Assembly: GCA_037447655.1 (NCBI GenBank)
Contig: JBBHKE010002507.1
Location: 124,001 to 188,000 of the forward strand
DNA from: Zygnema cylindricum
Lineage: Eukaryota; Streptophyta; Zygnematophyceae; Zygnematales; Zygnemataceae
DNA length: 64,000 nucleotides
Direction: 5' to 3'
Below, one piece after another: positions 45,345 through 56,351 of this stretch. Under the pieces are notes generated by a model. The model saw nothing but the letters and a program-made list of their open reading frames with translations. It was not told the DNA's origin and searched no databases. Within the stretch, counting starts at the first letter, position 1, and every line of letters begins with the position of its first letter. The translations under genes and the position numbers were made by a program.

Positions 45345-46140
45345 CTGTAACACATGAGTAGACTTTTGCTCCTGTGGTTCGGTTCCCATGTGTAAGGTGT
45401 CGTGCATGAGAGCGAAGCAAGCAAACATGCATCAAAACTAGCAAAGTCATGCTCACAAACATATAAAGCAACAAAAATAAATAAGAAATGCCGAAATATA
45501 TATACACCATGAGAAGGTATAAAGATGAAAATGACCCAAAGAGAGAAGGGAAAGAATACTCCCCTAGAGTGAAGTGAACCCAATAATTAATGCTAAGCCA
45601 GGAGGTAGCCACTAGGCTCTCTGGTCTTTATCACATTCCCTACAAGAGTTATCCCGTTACGACAGCAAAGCAAGAAATATTCCAACCGGAACAAGGGAAA
45701 ATCCAAATCCGATCAAAAAAACACTCCTTTCAAGCCAACCGAAATACAAACAAGACACAAACACACAACCAAACCGTCAAGCTGCCCGAGGAAGGCGCAG
45801 CAAGGTCCAGATGTGCTCCCCCACGATCTCCAATTCCACACTTCCACCAAAAGACAAACTTTGGAGGGAAACCTTCCGGACGTGGCCTTAGGCCGTGTGG
45901 ATTAAAAACGAGGGCAGAAAAACAAGGAGAATAATCTTACTCTATCTAGCCTCTACAGCTAGCTAGCAAGGAGAAGAAAGACACGTGGGCAATCGGTGAG
46001 AGAGAGAGCAAGAGAAAAGCTCCGCTGCCAAGAGAAAATTCTTGTCCAAAAGCTAAATTCTCTAAGTCTGAGAATTAGGCTAAGTAAGAGCTACGCTAGG
46101 CCTAAGCAAAATTAGCCTACCTCTAGTCTACTTTACATGC
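45345..46140. other. Unassigned repeat-like sequence
   Basis: No coding motif recognised. It contains GGTTCGGTTCCCATG (about 45376) and a GAGAGAGAG run (46000). It may be an LTR of another family, but no partner copy is in the window. Confidence 0.3.
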
Positions 46141-46562
46141 ATGAAACTACTTTAGATGTTGGCCAATAGGCGGCCAACATCGTCTGCCGTACGTCTGACA
46201 AAATCCACTGTCCGAGGGTAAAAACCCTCCCTAACTACATGTGCGCGCGAACCTACATGGGTTCGCGACTTAAATAAATAGATAGTGTATCGAAGCGTCG
46301 CCCGAAAATCGCGATGCGCCTCCAAACGATACTCCTTGTACATACTTCGAAATCGCGTGCATACGCACGAATCGAAGCATACCGCACGAAATAAAGGGTC
46401 TGGCACGAAATACTCGAAATCGCGTCACGTCGCCCAAACGATGTTTCGCATCCAACTTTGAAAATCGTGTACCTACGCACGAAATAAAACATATCGCACG
46501 AAATCAGTACCTTTCAACGAAAAACTGAAAATATGAATCGGAATTAAATAGCACGTGCGAAC
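46141..46562. other. Degenerate CGAAATCGCG/ACGCACGAA repeats
   Basis: Irregular units such as CGCACGAAATAAA and CGAAATCGCGT lead into the regular 20-bp array. No gene. Confidence 0.45.
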
Positions 46563-46783
46563 GAAAATGATGCGCGCGTGCCAAAATCGTGCGTGCGTAC
46601 ATAAAACCGCGCGTGCATGCATAAAATCGCGAGCGCATGCCTTAAACTGCGTGTGCATACAAAATACCGCGCGTGCGTGCAGAATACCGCACGTGCGTGA
46701 GAAATATTGCGCGTGCGTGAGAAATGTTGCGCGTGCATGCGAAATACCGCGCCTGCGTGCATGAAAACGTGCGCGCGAGCCGC
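46563..46783. repeat. 20-bp tandem repeat, about 11 units
   Basis: Units of the form AATACCGCGCGTGCGTGCAG follow each other in exact 20-base register with purine/pyrimidine variation. Alternating GCGTGC content could favour Z-DNA. ORFs across it (Ala/Arg/His repeats) are translations of the array. Confidence 0.92.
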
Positions 46784-46799
46784 CGACACGATGCGGCAT

Positions 46800-47261
46800 G
46801 ACAAAGGATTCTCTTTAGTCTAGCAGCAGCAGAAGACATGGAAATTCACCAGATGGATATCAAGACCGCCTTCCTCAACGGAGAACTAGAGGAAGAAATC
46901 TTCATGCGGCAGCCAGAGGCTTTTGTAGAGGAAGGAGAGGAGGGCAAAGTCTGCAGGCTCATAAAGTCTTTATATGGCAGATTTGACATGAAGGATTCAT
47001 AGGAGTCTAAATATATTTTGGGATTTCAAATGGAAAGAGTTAGGGGGTAGAGGATAATCACACTAACTCAGAAAGAAGCTATCGGAAATATGCTTAAGAA
47101 ATTTCAGATGGAAAAGGAAAACAGTTGTACCACTCCCATGGACTTGAAGAAAGTAAGTGATGGGAGTGTAGATGGAGGAGTGATGATACTAGATGATCAG
47201 ATGAGTCCAGAAGAGAGACAGTTAATGAAATTTATTCCGTACTGACAGGTTGTAGGATGCT
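46800..47261 (+). pseudogene. Copia RT fragment with YVDD region deleted (left half of a split element)
   Basis: It reads [50 protein letters not shown] and then directly RFDMKDS, so about 90 codons including the catalytic box are missing. TLTQKEAIGNMLKKFQMEK and CTTPMDLKKV follow, then IPY-QVVGCLI. The sequence stops at the 5' flank of the inserted element (47267) and resumes at 52882 with IYFMNCTRPDIA. Confidence 0.85.
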
Positions 47262-47266
47262 TGATT

Positions 47267-48088
47267 TGTTGTTCTGAGACAACAGCCGGAACCGAAAACG
47301 ATGAGGATGCCAGTGTAGTCATCTTGAAACCAAACCAAGCAAGAAACTTTCACAAAAACCGGTCTGAAATCAGCAACTTAAACAGTTGATAAACCCCAAA
47401 CCACAGACACAATGTTTCTGAAAATATTCCACAATGGAGATAATATTAGGATAAACAAACACACAAAATTAAAAGTAATTTTGTTGAACGATCTGTGAGA
47501 TACCCAGAGATAAATATGCCAAAAACAGGGTGTACAGTTTTTGACTACAAAATGTTCATACCTTCAAAGTTATCTAAGTCCTACTAATATACACTGAAGC
47601 CTATGCTGCCAAACGTACGGAGGCATACCAGCCGTACAATAAATACTTACGGCTCGAACCGAACAAGGTACGTCATACAAAAAGATTCCTTTACGAATCA
47701 ACTAACCACACAGAGACAAAAATCTACTTAACTAGATATTTACAAAGGAGTAGGATTCTATATGCCACGTCATTTGTCGTGTATGTGGTTCACACTGACC
47801 ATCATTTGTCGGCGGTCTCCCTCAGCTGCGTACATATCACATTCGGCACCGTAGACAAATCTCCATGTTCCATTTTGTCCTCAAGTGTATCTATGCAGAA
47901 ACAATCGGATATTCTGGAGTGTCTTCTTTCTTGTAGTGACTTCTGTCTCGTGAATGTATACAAAGGTGTACTCCCTACCGATCTAGTGGAACATCAATTC
48001 TGGTGTGTAATGAAACGAACTTACAACCAAACATATGCTAAGTCGTGAAACTCGAGGCATAAAGAGGACTAAAGCTTTCCAAACAACA
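47267..48088 (-). mobile_element. 3' LTR of the full-length copia element
   Basis: It runs from TGTTGTTTGG to CAGAACAACA. It includes the gag start (minus strand ATG at 47322) and about 18 codons at its end, exactly as in the 5' LTR, although no gag follows here. This proves that the gag ATG is inside the LTR rather than in the leader. Confidence 0.9.
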
Positions 48089-48111
48089 CTCCATTAAAGC
48101 TTTAGACTCTG

Positions 48112-48819
48112 CTAGCCACTTAAGCCATATGCCTCTCTGCAAAACTTTAATTTAGGTGCAGGCAAGGGTTTAGTCATCATGTCAGCAACCATCTCCTCAT
48201 CTGGTAAATAACTAAGTTTCAGAACTCTTCCCATAACCTTCTCTCTCACAAAGTGTAGCTTGATATCAATGTGTTTGCTCTTAAAGTGATGGCCAGGGTT
48301 AGATGCAATAGCAATGGCAGCCTGATTGTCACACCACACTACCTGAGGTCCAAATTGCATTAACAAAAGCTCTTGAAGGAGAGACTTTACCCAAAGTAAC
48401 TCTTTGACGGCTGCGCTAGCCGCCATGTACTCAGCCTCCATAGTAGACTGAGCTGTCACCTTCTGAAGTTTGCTGCTCCAACAGCATGTCCCACTTCCAA
48501 TCTTCAGAATGTATCCACTAGTAGAGCGTCGGCTTGGCATATCTCCTTAGCTCGCATCGCTCTATGTCTGAATTTTTACTTCCTCTCCACCGAGAGAGAG
48601 CCGGAGGTTTCGAGTTCCTACAAGATATCGAAGAACTCTCTTTGCTGCCTCCCAGTCTGACTTCTTTGGAATTTGCAAACTTCGGCTTAAGGCTCCAACA
48701 GCTGCTGCAATATCCGGACGGGTACAGTTCATGAAGTAGATGAGGCTTTCGACGATCTGCCTGTATGGAATGGAGGACATAAAATCTGCCTCCCTTGACT
48801 CTAAAGAGTCATCAATCAC
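48112..48819 (-). pseudogene. Copia connection and RNase H of the full-length element
   Basis: 48819-48562 has IPYRQIVESLIYFMNCTRPD and RYLVGTRNLRLSLGG. 48540-48112 has RRSTSGYILKIGSGTCCWSS, KLQKVTAQSTMEAEYMAAS, VVWCDNQAAIAIASNP, HHFKSKHIDIKLHFVREKV and MMTKPLPAPKL. Between them SDAS is flanked by two stops (about 48545-48560). All three acidic active-site residues can be seen. Confidence 0.88.
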
Positions 48820-48899
48820 AACCCCACCATGTGATTCTTTCCCTTCAATTTTCTATTTGAACTCCATGGGAGTAGCACTTCCCTTTGCCTCTGACATGC

Positions 48900-49645
48900 C
48901 AAACCTTTCAAGCATGTTTCCAATGGCTTTTTTCAATGTCAAATAAATTAGTCTTTGTTTTCTCTCCCTTTCTACCTAAATTTCCAAAATATACTTAGCC
49001 TTCCCTAAATCATTCATTTCGAACCGGGAATTTAGAGCTGTTTTTATTTTGTTAATTTCATTAATGGATTTGCTTAGCAACAGCAAATCATCAACATAAA
49101 CAGCAATATATATCACTCTATCTTCTCCTTCGATTACATAAACAGAATGATCTGAACTAATTCCAGTAAAGCCAAGATTTGTCAAAAATTCATCCAGTTT
49201 TAGGTTCCACTGTCGTGGAGCCTGCTTTAGACCATAAAGGGAATTCAACAATTTACAGACCAGATTTTCTTTCCCTTGTTCTTCATATCCCTCTGGTTGC
49301 TTCATATATATAACTTCCTCCAAATCCCCATGCAAGAAAGCTATCTTCACATCCATTTGATGCAATTCCATATCTTTTTATTGTTACTAAAGATAAGAGA
49401 ATCCTAACAGTAGGAAAACAAACTACACGTGGGATCGTCTCTTCATAATCAATGCCCTCTTTTTGGCTATACCCCTTTGCAACAAGCCTGGCCTTATATC
49501 TCTCAATGGTATTATCGGGATTCAGTTTTAACTTGAATACCCACTTAGAACTAATCGCTTTTCGATCTGGTGGAAGATCCACAAGCTCCCAAGTTTGAGC
49601 CTCCATAATTGACTTTATCTCGTCATTCGCCGCAGCAATCCACAT
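48900..49645 (-). pseudogene. Copia reverse transcriptase of the full-length element
   Basis: 49645-49400 holds [20 protein letters not shown] and [20 protein letters not shown] frameshift near 49385 is followed by 49371-48976 with MELHQMDVKIAFLHGDLEE, LYGLKQAPRQWNLKLDE and an intact YVDD box (IAVYVDDLLLLSK). Confidence 0.88.
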
Positions 49646-49755
49646 ATCTTTTTTTTCGGAACGGAGAAAGCTTCTTGAATGGTAAGAGGCTCCCCTGTGA
49701 TTGCACTATAAGCATGATCCACTCGGTCACCTCTCAGCTGGCTGCTTTGTCTTCT

Positions 49756-50640
49756 TTACCCCGGAAAATCTGAAGCAATAATTGTTGGTCCCGGACGCAG
49801 TCTTGGAGGAGGAGGAGTAGGATGAGGAGGAGGTCCGGTAGTAGTTGCAATAGTAGGTGGATCAAGTAGCCTCAAAACATGTGATAGTTCAGATGTAGAG
49901 GAAGAAACCGTTGTTTGCTTGAAAGGAATCTGCACAAGGATGACATGTTCCTGCAATTTTTCTGCCTTTTCCGCCTCATTCATGCTAAAAACATCAACAG
50001 ATGACTTTCTTCTTTGATCTGAATATTCCTATAGACTCATCATCATAGCCCAAAAATATCTCAGGTACAGATTTCAGACTTAATTTCCAATTTGGAAGGT
50101 TATCCAACATAAAACACTTACTTCCAAATACTCTAAAGTGACTAACATTCGACTTTCTTCCTGTCCACGTTTGATAAGGTGTTTTATCCTTCACAAATCT
50201 AGTTTCTATTCTATTTCTAATGTAAGAAGCACATTGAAAAGCTTCCCCCCAAAATTTTGGATCTTCACCTTCATCCATCATCATAGCCATAGCACATTCA
50301 GTCAAGGTCCTATTGAGTCTTTCAGCCACACCATTCTGTTCCGGAGTGTAAGGAACAGTAAACTCATGAGAAATTCCATTATCTTTCAAGTATTAAGCAA
50401 AGGCATTTGATACATACATCCACCGTTGTCAGATCGCAAAACAAGGATCGATTTTCCGTGAAATTTCTCAGCCCATATCCGGAAATGCTTGAAATGTGTG
50501 AAGACCTCGCTCTTCTCTTTCATAAAGTACACTTGGTTGAAACGTGAGTGGTCATCAATGAAGGTAACAAGGTATTTCCTTCCACGAAGGGAAGGAACTT
50601 TGGCCGGTCCCCATACATCCGAGTGGATAAGGCCGAGAAG
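49756..50640 (-). pseudogene. Copia integrase of the full-length element
   Basis: From 50640 down: LIHSDVWGPAKVPSLRG, YLVTFIDDHSRF, LRSDNGG, then after a frame break near 50395 (50389-49994) FTVPYTPEQNGVAERLNRTL, FWGEAFQCASYIRNR, PYQTWTGRKSNVSHFRVFGS and IFLGYDDES. D, D and E of the catalytic triad (HSDV, RSDN, PEQNGVAE) are kept. A Pro-rich linker follows (49983-49756). Confidence 0.85.
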
Positions 50641-50649
50641 ATCCTTTGC

Positions 50650-51163
50650 TCAATAATCTGAAGTCTGTGGTAGGGGAAGCTTATGAAGCTTTCCTAGAGC
50701 AGAACCATCACAAACATGGGATTCCTTTTCACCAAGCTTGACACCTTCTATCATATTAGTCTTCACCATCTTTTCAAGCCTCTCATTATGAACATGCGCA
50801 AGCCTTTTATGCCACAACACATTTTCAGAAAGGACAGTAGAGTACACAAAATCAACCTTATTAACCAGGTCCTTCCGATACAACATGTTTGGGCTTCTAC
50901 GTCCCACTAAGGCTACTCTCTCATCCTTGCTTACTATCTTTTTGCCTTTGCTCTGAAGAACATCAAAACCCATCTATCTCACAATTCAGATCTATACTAC
51001 CCTTAGCATTAGCTTCCATCGTGGCACCACAAGCATAAAAGATTTGACGCGTAGGGATAAGTGTCATATCCTTGAAATAAGATTTGTTCCAACACATATG
51101 GGAGCAACTTTCGCAGTCCATAATCCACCCGATATCTTTCTCTCCCTCCATCATCTTTGCCAT
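50650..51163 (-). pseudogene. Copia protease and integrase zinc region of the full-length element
   Basis: 51163-50963 has GWIMDCESCSHM where copia proteases have WxxDSGAxxHM, so the catalytic DSG reads DCE. 50973-50650 is the gag-pre-integrase domain, with LWHKRLAHVHNERLEKM and HVCDGSALGKLHKLP: His residues are present but the second Cys of the CxxC is Ser. A frame break separates the two. Confidence 0.8.
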
Positions 51164-51208
51164 AGCAAAGAACTCGGTGTCGTCAGTTTTAGGAAAACTA
51201 ACAACCTG

Positions 51209-52097
51209 TTATTTCTCCTTCTCCATCTCCTTCACAGGTTCTTTTTCCTCCGCTAAAAAAACAACGGTTTTGCTCGGAGGTTTTGGTGTAAAAGGAGCTC
51301 CTCTCACCTTCCATCCTCTGCGGTAAGAACCTTTTCCACACGCTTTTATATACAAAGGACAAAACTTGTACAAATGACCATTATTATAGCAATAGACACA
51401 CGGTTCATATTGCTGAAAGGACTGATTTCCTTGAAATCTATTCTCTCTGAAACTGAGCATTGTAAGCTACAGCTAGCTTTCAAGAATTAAATGCCAGCTG
51501 ATTCGCTTCTTCTTCTAGCACATACTCTATAGCAATAGCTAGATTCCACTGTGTCTTATCCAACTTTTTTAGTTCATCATAGGCACCTTTATACTCAATA
51601 GGAAGCCCCCTCACTAAAATCATTGCTTGGTGATACTAAGGAAATGAACCACCTGAACATGCATTTTCTGCAACTAGAAGTCTGAATTTATTGCAATATT
51701 CTGCCATGCTTCCGCCTGTATACTTATATTCCCAGATCTGCCCAGCAGTTATAATCTCATGTTGTGCATTAGCCCTAGAATATGTCTTTTTCAAAGCATC
51801 CCAAATCTCTGTTGCTTTAGAAGCCTGAATGTATGTCATATGCACCTCCTTAGATATCATTAATTTTATCAAATGAAAAGCCTGCTCATTCTTTTGATCA
51901 TATTTTACATCACTTTCTACCATAGATCCATTAACAACATCAAAAAGCTTCACTTGTACAAAATAAGACCTTATAAGATATGCCCAATACAGATATTCTC
52001 TCCCATCAAAAACCGGAAATTGTAAAGGCGGGCCCGTGACCTGTTGTTCTGAGACAACAGCCGGAACCGAAGACGACGAGGATGCCGCTGTAGTCAT
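51209..52097 (-). pseudogene. Copia gag of the full-length element
   Basis: ATG at 52097 lies inside the 5' LTR; the first 18 codons are LTR, followed by the primer site (codons QVTGPP). The N-terminus is Ser/Ala-rich, then LQFPVFDGREYLYWAYLIRS, KATEIWDALKKTYSRANAQ and IWEYKYTGGSMAEYCNKF, the UBN2-type gag fold. A stop at 51634-51636 interrupts; reading resumes with YHQAMILVRGLPIEYKGAYD. 51460-51209 contains CVYCYNNGHLYKFCP, a CCHC knuckle. Confidence 0.85.
52027..52041 (-). other. Half-tRNA primer binding site of the full-length element
   Basis: GGTCACGGGCCCGCC on the minus strand directly follows the LTR end ACAACA. It differs at three positions from GGTTATGGGCCCACC, the complement of the initiator tRNA-Met anticodon arm seen intact at 60321-60335. 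Confidence 0.65.
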
Positions 52098-52881
52098 CTC
52101 AGAACTAAACCAAGCAAGAAACTTTCACAAAAACCGGTCTGAAAAACATCAACTTCAACAGTTGATAAAACTTAAACCAGGGACACAATAGCTCTGAAAA
52201 TCTACCACAATGTTGATAATATCAGGATTAACAAACACACAAAATGAAAAGTAATTTTGCTTACATATTTTTGAGATATCCACAGATGAAAATGCCAAAA
52301 ACAGGTTGTACAGTTTTTTACTACAAAATGTTCATACCTTCAAAGTTTTCTAAGTCCTACTAATATACACTGAAGCCTATGCTGCTGAACGTACGTAGGC
52401 ATACCAGCCGTACAATAAATACCTACGGCTCGAACCGAACAAGGTACGTCATACAAAAAGATTCCTTTAAGAATCAACTAACCACACAAAGACAAAAATC
52501 TACTTAACTAGATATTTACAAAGGTGTAGGATTCTATATGCCACGTCATTTGTCGTGTATGTGGTTCACACGGACCATCATTTGTTAGCGGTCTCCCTCA
52601 GCCGCGTACATATCACAATCGGCACCGTAGACAAATCTCCATGTGCCATTTTGTCCTCAAGTGTATCTATGCACAAACAATCGGATATTCTTGAGTGTCT
52701 TCTTTCTTGTAGTGACTTGTGTCTCGTGAGTGTATACAAAGGTGTACTCCCTACCGATCTAGTGGAACATCAATTCTGGTGTGTAATGAAACGAAATTAC
52801 AACCAAACATATGCTAAGTCGTGAAACTCTCTCTCCCTCACACTCGAGGCGTAAAGAGGACTAAAGCTTTCCAATACAACA
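52042..52881 (-). mobile_element. 5' LTR of the full-length copia element
   Basis: It runs from TGTTGTATTGGAAAGC to CAGAACAACA, 840 bp. Gag starts 56 bases before its end. It includes a GAGGGAGAGAGAG stretch near the start (U3). Confidence 0.9.
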
Positions 52882-53319
52882 TGATTTACTTTATGAATTG
52901 TACTAGACCGGACATAGCAGCAGCAGTTCGAGTCCTCAATAGGAGTGTTAATGATCATACGAAGAGAGACTAGGAGGTAGCCAAGAGAGTGATCAAATAC
53001 TTGGTGGGAAGCAGAGATTTATGGTTGCAATTGGGAGGGGAGCACACTGACATCACTACTTCGAGTGATGCTAGTAATGGGGATGCACCTATGAGAAGAT
53101 GCACTTCTGGGTATGTGTTGTATGTGGGGGAAGGTGCTTGTTGCTTGAGTTTTGTGAGGGAAAATGTTGAAAACAAAATTGTGAATGTGGTGAATAGGGG
53201 TGATGGGGAAATGGTGGCTTATATGATGACAAAACCTATGCCATCACCCAAGTTAAGATACTCTAGAGAAAAGTGTGGATTAAAAGAGAAATTGAAATTA
53301 GACTAGAAAATATGGAGAG
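52882..53319 (+). pseudogene. Copia RNase H, right half of the split plus-strand element
   Basis: It continues the frame broken at 47261: IYFMNCTRPDIAAAVRVLNR, KRVIKYLVGSRDLWLQLGG, TTSSDASNGDAPMRRCTSGY. After GEGACC it jumps to LSFVRENVENKI, deleting the MEAEYMA block. It ends MMTKPMPSPKLRYSREKCGL and a purine stretch (TATGGAGAG) before the LTR. Confidence 0.85.
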
Positions 53320-54317
53320 TGTTGAAATCACTGATTTAGGTAAGGTATTTTCTAGGTCTTAATTAGGTAAAATAACTAAAAGAAAAAACAAATGCAGCCT
53401 GCCTCCACCTTCTCTCTCTTTCCCCCATACTTGTTGTAGTCACTTAAAGAGAGAGAGGGCGGTGAAGCCATGGCTGCCTCAGCTCCATAGGCAGGACTAA
53501 AGAGTGACCTAAGTCACTCTCAACAAAAAGGTTCAGTCTGGCAGGACTCGAACCTCCGACCAGCAGAGCAAGGCGTAGCCGTCAGATCTTACCGGTCTGT
53601 CGTAGTAGTTTGTTAGGATACATAGTGTTTGATAACTATTTAAACATTAGCAAGATCATTAATTCGTTCAACGGAATAATAATAAGGACATAGAAACTAG
53701 TTGAGTTTTAGTGCGTACGAAACAAATGTACCGAACATTTGTTTTTTGGACGGCGAACATTAAAAGCTAGTTTGGATCCGACGGTCTGCATCATTGCTGC
53801 GATCCCGAAAAAGCCACCTTGGCGGTTTTCGCATGTGACATGACCTGTCGACACGTGGCAAGATATTTTTGGGAAGCGAAAATCCCAGGGAGTGCATGGA
53901 CAAGTCTGGAGGAGATAGACATCCACTCCATGGCCTTGTCATACACACGCCGTATAGAAAGTACATCGGCCCTTGTACCTTTCTGTACTGTAAAGTCTTC
54001 TGATTGGTTCGTACATTAGTAGATAAGGGTTGTGAGAAGGGTTTAGGACTTAGAGGATTTAGGAGGTAGCCGCCTCTCTCCCAACAAGCTTGTATAAATA
54101 TTGGCATCTTCGCCACTTGATAATTAATTGCCTGGTTGGACATTTTCAGTGATTCTTTTTTTTCTGTGGACTCAAGGGAGTCCAAACTACACATGGGTGT
54201 AGTTAGACTAACTATTTATCTGCTTCGGTGGTAGTAATGCAAGTTGAAAGAGGGATAGCCAAAAGCTTTTTAGAGGCTTCTTGAATTCAGTGATCGAATG
54301 GGGGACACAAAATTGCA
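53320..54317 (+). mobile_element. 3' LTR of the split plus-strand copia element
   Basis: TGTTGAAATCACTG to ACAAAATTGCA, 998 bp. The last 20 bases start with ATG (54298) and encode MGDTKLQ, the gag start found at 60355 on the minus strand (MGDTQLQ). The antisense B box (GGTTCGAGTCC on the minus strand, 53544-53554) matches the consensus exactly. CACGTGGCA and TATAAATATTGG (about 54093) may be promoter parts. Confidence 0.85.
53540..53605 (-). other. tRNA-like sequence in LTR, antisense, best B box
   Basis: On the minus strand GGTTCGAGTCCTGCC follows about 30 bases after GACGGCTACGCC. The T stem pairs 4 of 5. The A box is weak. Confidence 0.45.
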
Positions 54318-54740
54318 ATAAAAAGATACATAGTTTATGATATAAAAATGAAAGATATAATCTTAGTAAAGCACTTGGTATTTATAGATGAAGGAAAAAT
54401 TGTGGATCCCTTCAAGTATACAAAGTCAGTAAAAATCAGATTTGAGTAAAAAAAATATGTTGACTTTGAGCTTCATAAACTATCCATGTTTCAGAGAAGA
54501 TGACATTCTTGTAGGTACAAATCACACCGAGAAAGACTCAACCGCGAAAACGCGAGTGAAAACTCTACCTAAAGTAAACGACGTGGTGGAAATAGATAGA
54601 GAATTAAGAGACTGGGTAAAAGTCGAGATTGTTCGAAAGAACTTACGGGAACCATCTATTCTCGCAACAGATTTTGAGGGAGGAAAGAGAAGTAGCGAAA
54701 GGTTGCAAGAAAAATAGGTTAATAACAAGGTAGCAAAATG
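54318..54740 (+). pseudogene. Copia integrase end and linker (third plus-strand element)
   Basis: The sequence after the LTR starts inside another copia element: fragments DIILVKHLVFIDEGKIVDPF and then SILATDFEGGKRSSERLQEK (54442-54717), like the linker at 38.2 kb. The split element therefore inserted into this one. Confidence 0.65.
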
Positions 54741-55660
54741 ATCTCATCTGGATGAACTTGAGACTTATGGAGAGGCGATGAACTGTCTAGAAATGAACAG
54801 GTGGAAGACAATCATCAATGAGGAGATGGCCTCAATGATGGCAGCTGATACTTCGGAACTGGTGGATTAGCCACCTAACCAAAAACTAATCAGTTGTAAG
54901 TGGGTGTTCAAATTAATACCGAACCCAAATAAGACCATTGAGTGCTAAAAGGCCAGGTTAGTGGCCAAAAGATTTACATAGAAAGAGGGAATCGACTACG
55001 AGGAAACCTTAGCCCTGGACGTCAAATTTCCCTCCGTCCGCATACTTCTCAATCTGGCAGCAACGGAAGACATGCAAGTGCACCAGATGGATTTCAAGAT
55101 AGCCTTCTAGCAGGGAGAATTGGAAAAGGAGATCTTCATGCGACAATCCGAAGGATTTGTGGAGCAAGGAGAGGAGAGTAAGGTATGTCGGCTGATTAAA
55201 TCTCTTTATGGTTTAAAATAAGCACCCCGACAATGGAATAAGAAACTTGATGTGTTTCTTACCAGTCTGGGATATATGCGGATCAGCCGAGATCACTCAA
55301 TCTATGTTATTGAAGATGAGGAAGGTGTTATATTTACTGCAATTGATGTTGATGATTTGCTTGTTTTAAGTTAATCAGTGGATAAAATTAATAAACTAAA
55401 AATGGCTCTTAAGGGGAGATTTGAGATGTAGGATATGGGGGAGGCAAGATATATTTTGGGAATTCTAGTAGAAAGAGACCGAAAAAGAAAAAATATAAGA
55501 GTGACTCAGAAAGAAGTAATAGGGAACATGTTAGAAAAATTTTAGATGGATAAGGCTAATAGTTGTACAACTCCAATGGAGTTAAAGAAAGGAATCGAGG
55601 GAAGTGTGAAGCATGAGTCATAATCTTAGACGAAGAATTAGGTCCTAAAGAATAGAGTTC
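54741..55660 (+). pseudogene. Copia reverse transcriptase with many stops
   Basis: It reads [75 protein letters not shown], and an [11 protein letters not shown] box, where YVDD has become DVDD. More than five in-frame stops. Confidence 0.85.
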
Positions 55661-56351
55661 ATGAAAACTATTCTTTACAGGCAAGTAGTGGGAAGCCTAA
55701 TCTATTTTATGAATTGTACCCGGCATGATTTAGCTACAGCTGTAGGAGTGTTGAGTAGAAGTCTAAATGCTCCCACTAAGAAAGATAGGGAGGCACCTAA
55801 AAGAATTATGAGATATTTGATAGGAACTAGGAATCTATGGTTACATTTGGGTGGAGGGAATACTCACATCACTCCTTGGAGTGATGCCAGTTATGGTGAT
55901 GTTCCTATGAGGAGATGTACTTCTGGATATGTATTATATGTGGGTGATAAGGCTTGTTGCTAGAGTAGCAAACCGCAAAAGGTAATTGCTCAGTCCACGA
56001 TGGAGGGTAATTATATGGCCTCTTGCTATGCAGTCAAAAAATTGATGTGGGTTAAGTCTTTGCTTGGTGAGCTTGGTCACCTTAAAAGTGGTGTGCAAAA
56101 AAAATTTTGTGATAATCAGGCAACAATTGTTATTGCTGCCAATCCTAAACATCATTTTAAAGCCAAACATATGGACATTAGACTTTGCTTTGTTAGAGAG
56201 AAGGTGGAAAACAAAATAATCAGTTTAGAGTACTGACCAGATAGCGAGATAGTAGCAAATATTTTGATTAAACTTGTGCCTTCCCTTAAGCTAATTTTCT
56301 GCAGGGAGAAGTGTGGTCTTAAATTAAAGAGTGACTAGAAAATAACGGGAG
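55661..56351 (+). pseudogene. Copia RNase H (third plus-strand element)
   Basis: RQVVGSLIYFMNCTRHDLAT, RIMRYLIGTRNLWLHLGG, WSDASYGDVPMRRCTSGYVL, then STMEGNYMASCYAVKKLMWV, FCDNQATIVIAANPKHHFK and HMDIRLCFVREKVENKI. It has few breaks: a stop after GDKACC and one near 56236. It is followed by a purine stretch and an LTR. Confidence 0.88.

Larger units (their letters stand above)
47267..52881 (-). mobile_element. Full-length Ty1/copia retrotransposon inserted in another copia element
   Basis: 5615 bp with LTRs of 840 bp (52042-52881) and 822 bp (47267-48088), roughly 90% similar by eye, and TGATT on both sides (47262-47266, 52882-52886) as 5-bp target duplication. The LTRs begin TGTTGT and end ACAACA. 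The order on the minus strand is gag, CCHC, protease, integrase, RT, RNase H, the copia order. Several stops and frameshifts show it is no longer autonomous. Confidence 0.92.

Noticed and set aside
46555-46839. Arg/His/Ala repeat ORFs at 46.6 kb
   Set aside because: The 20-bp array gives open frames on both strands, and the repeat length is not a multiple of three.
47779-48048. Two similar 89-codon ORFs in the LTRs (also at 52555-52824)
   Set aside because: They are conserved only because both LTRs derive from one sequence. The translation has no family resemblance and lies antisense to the element.
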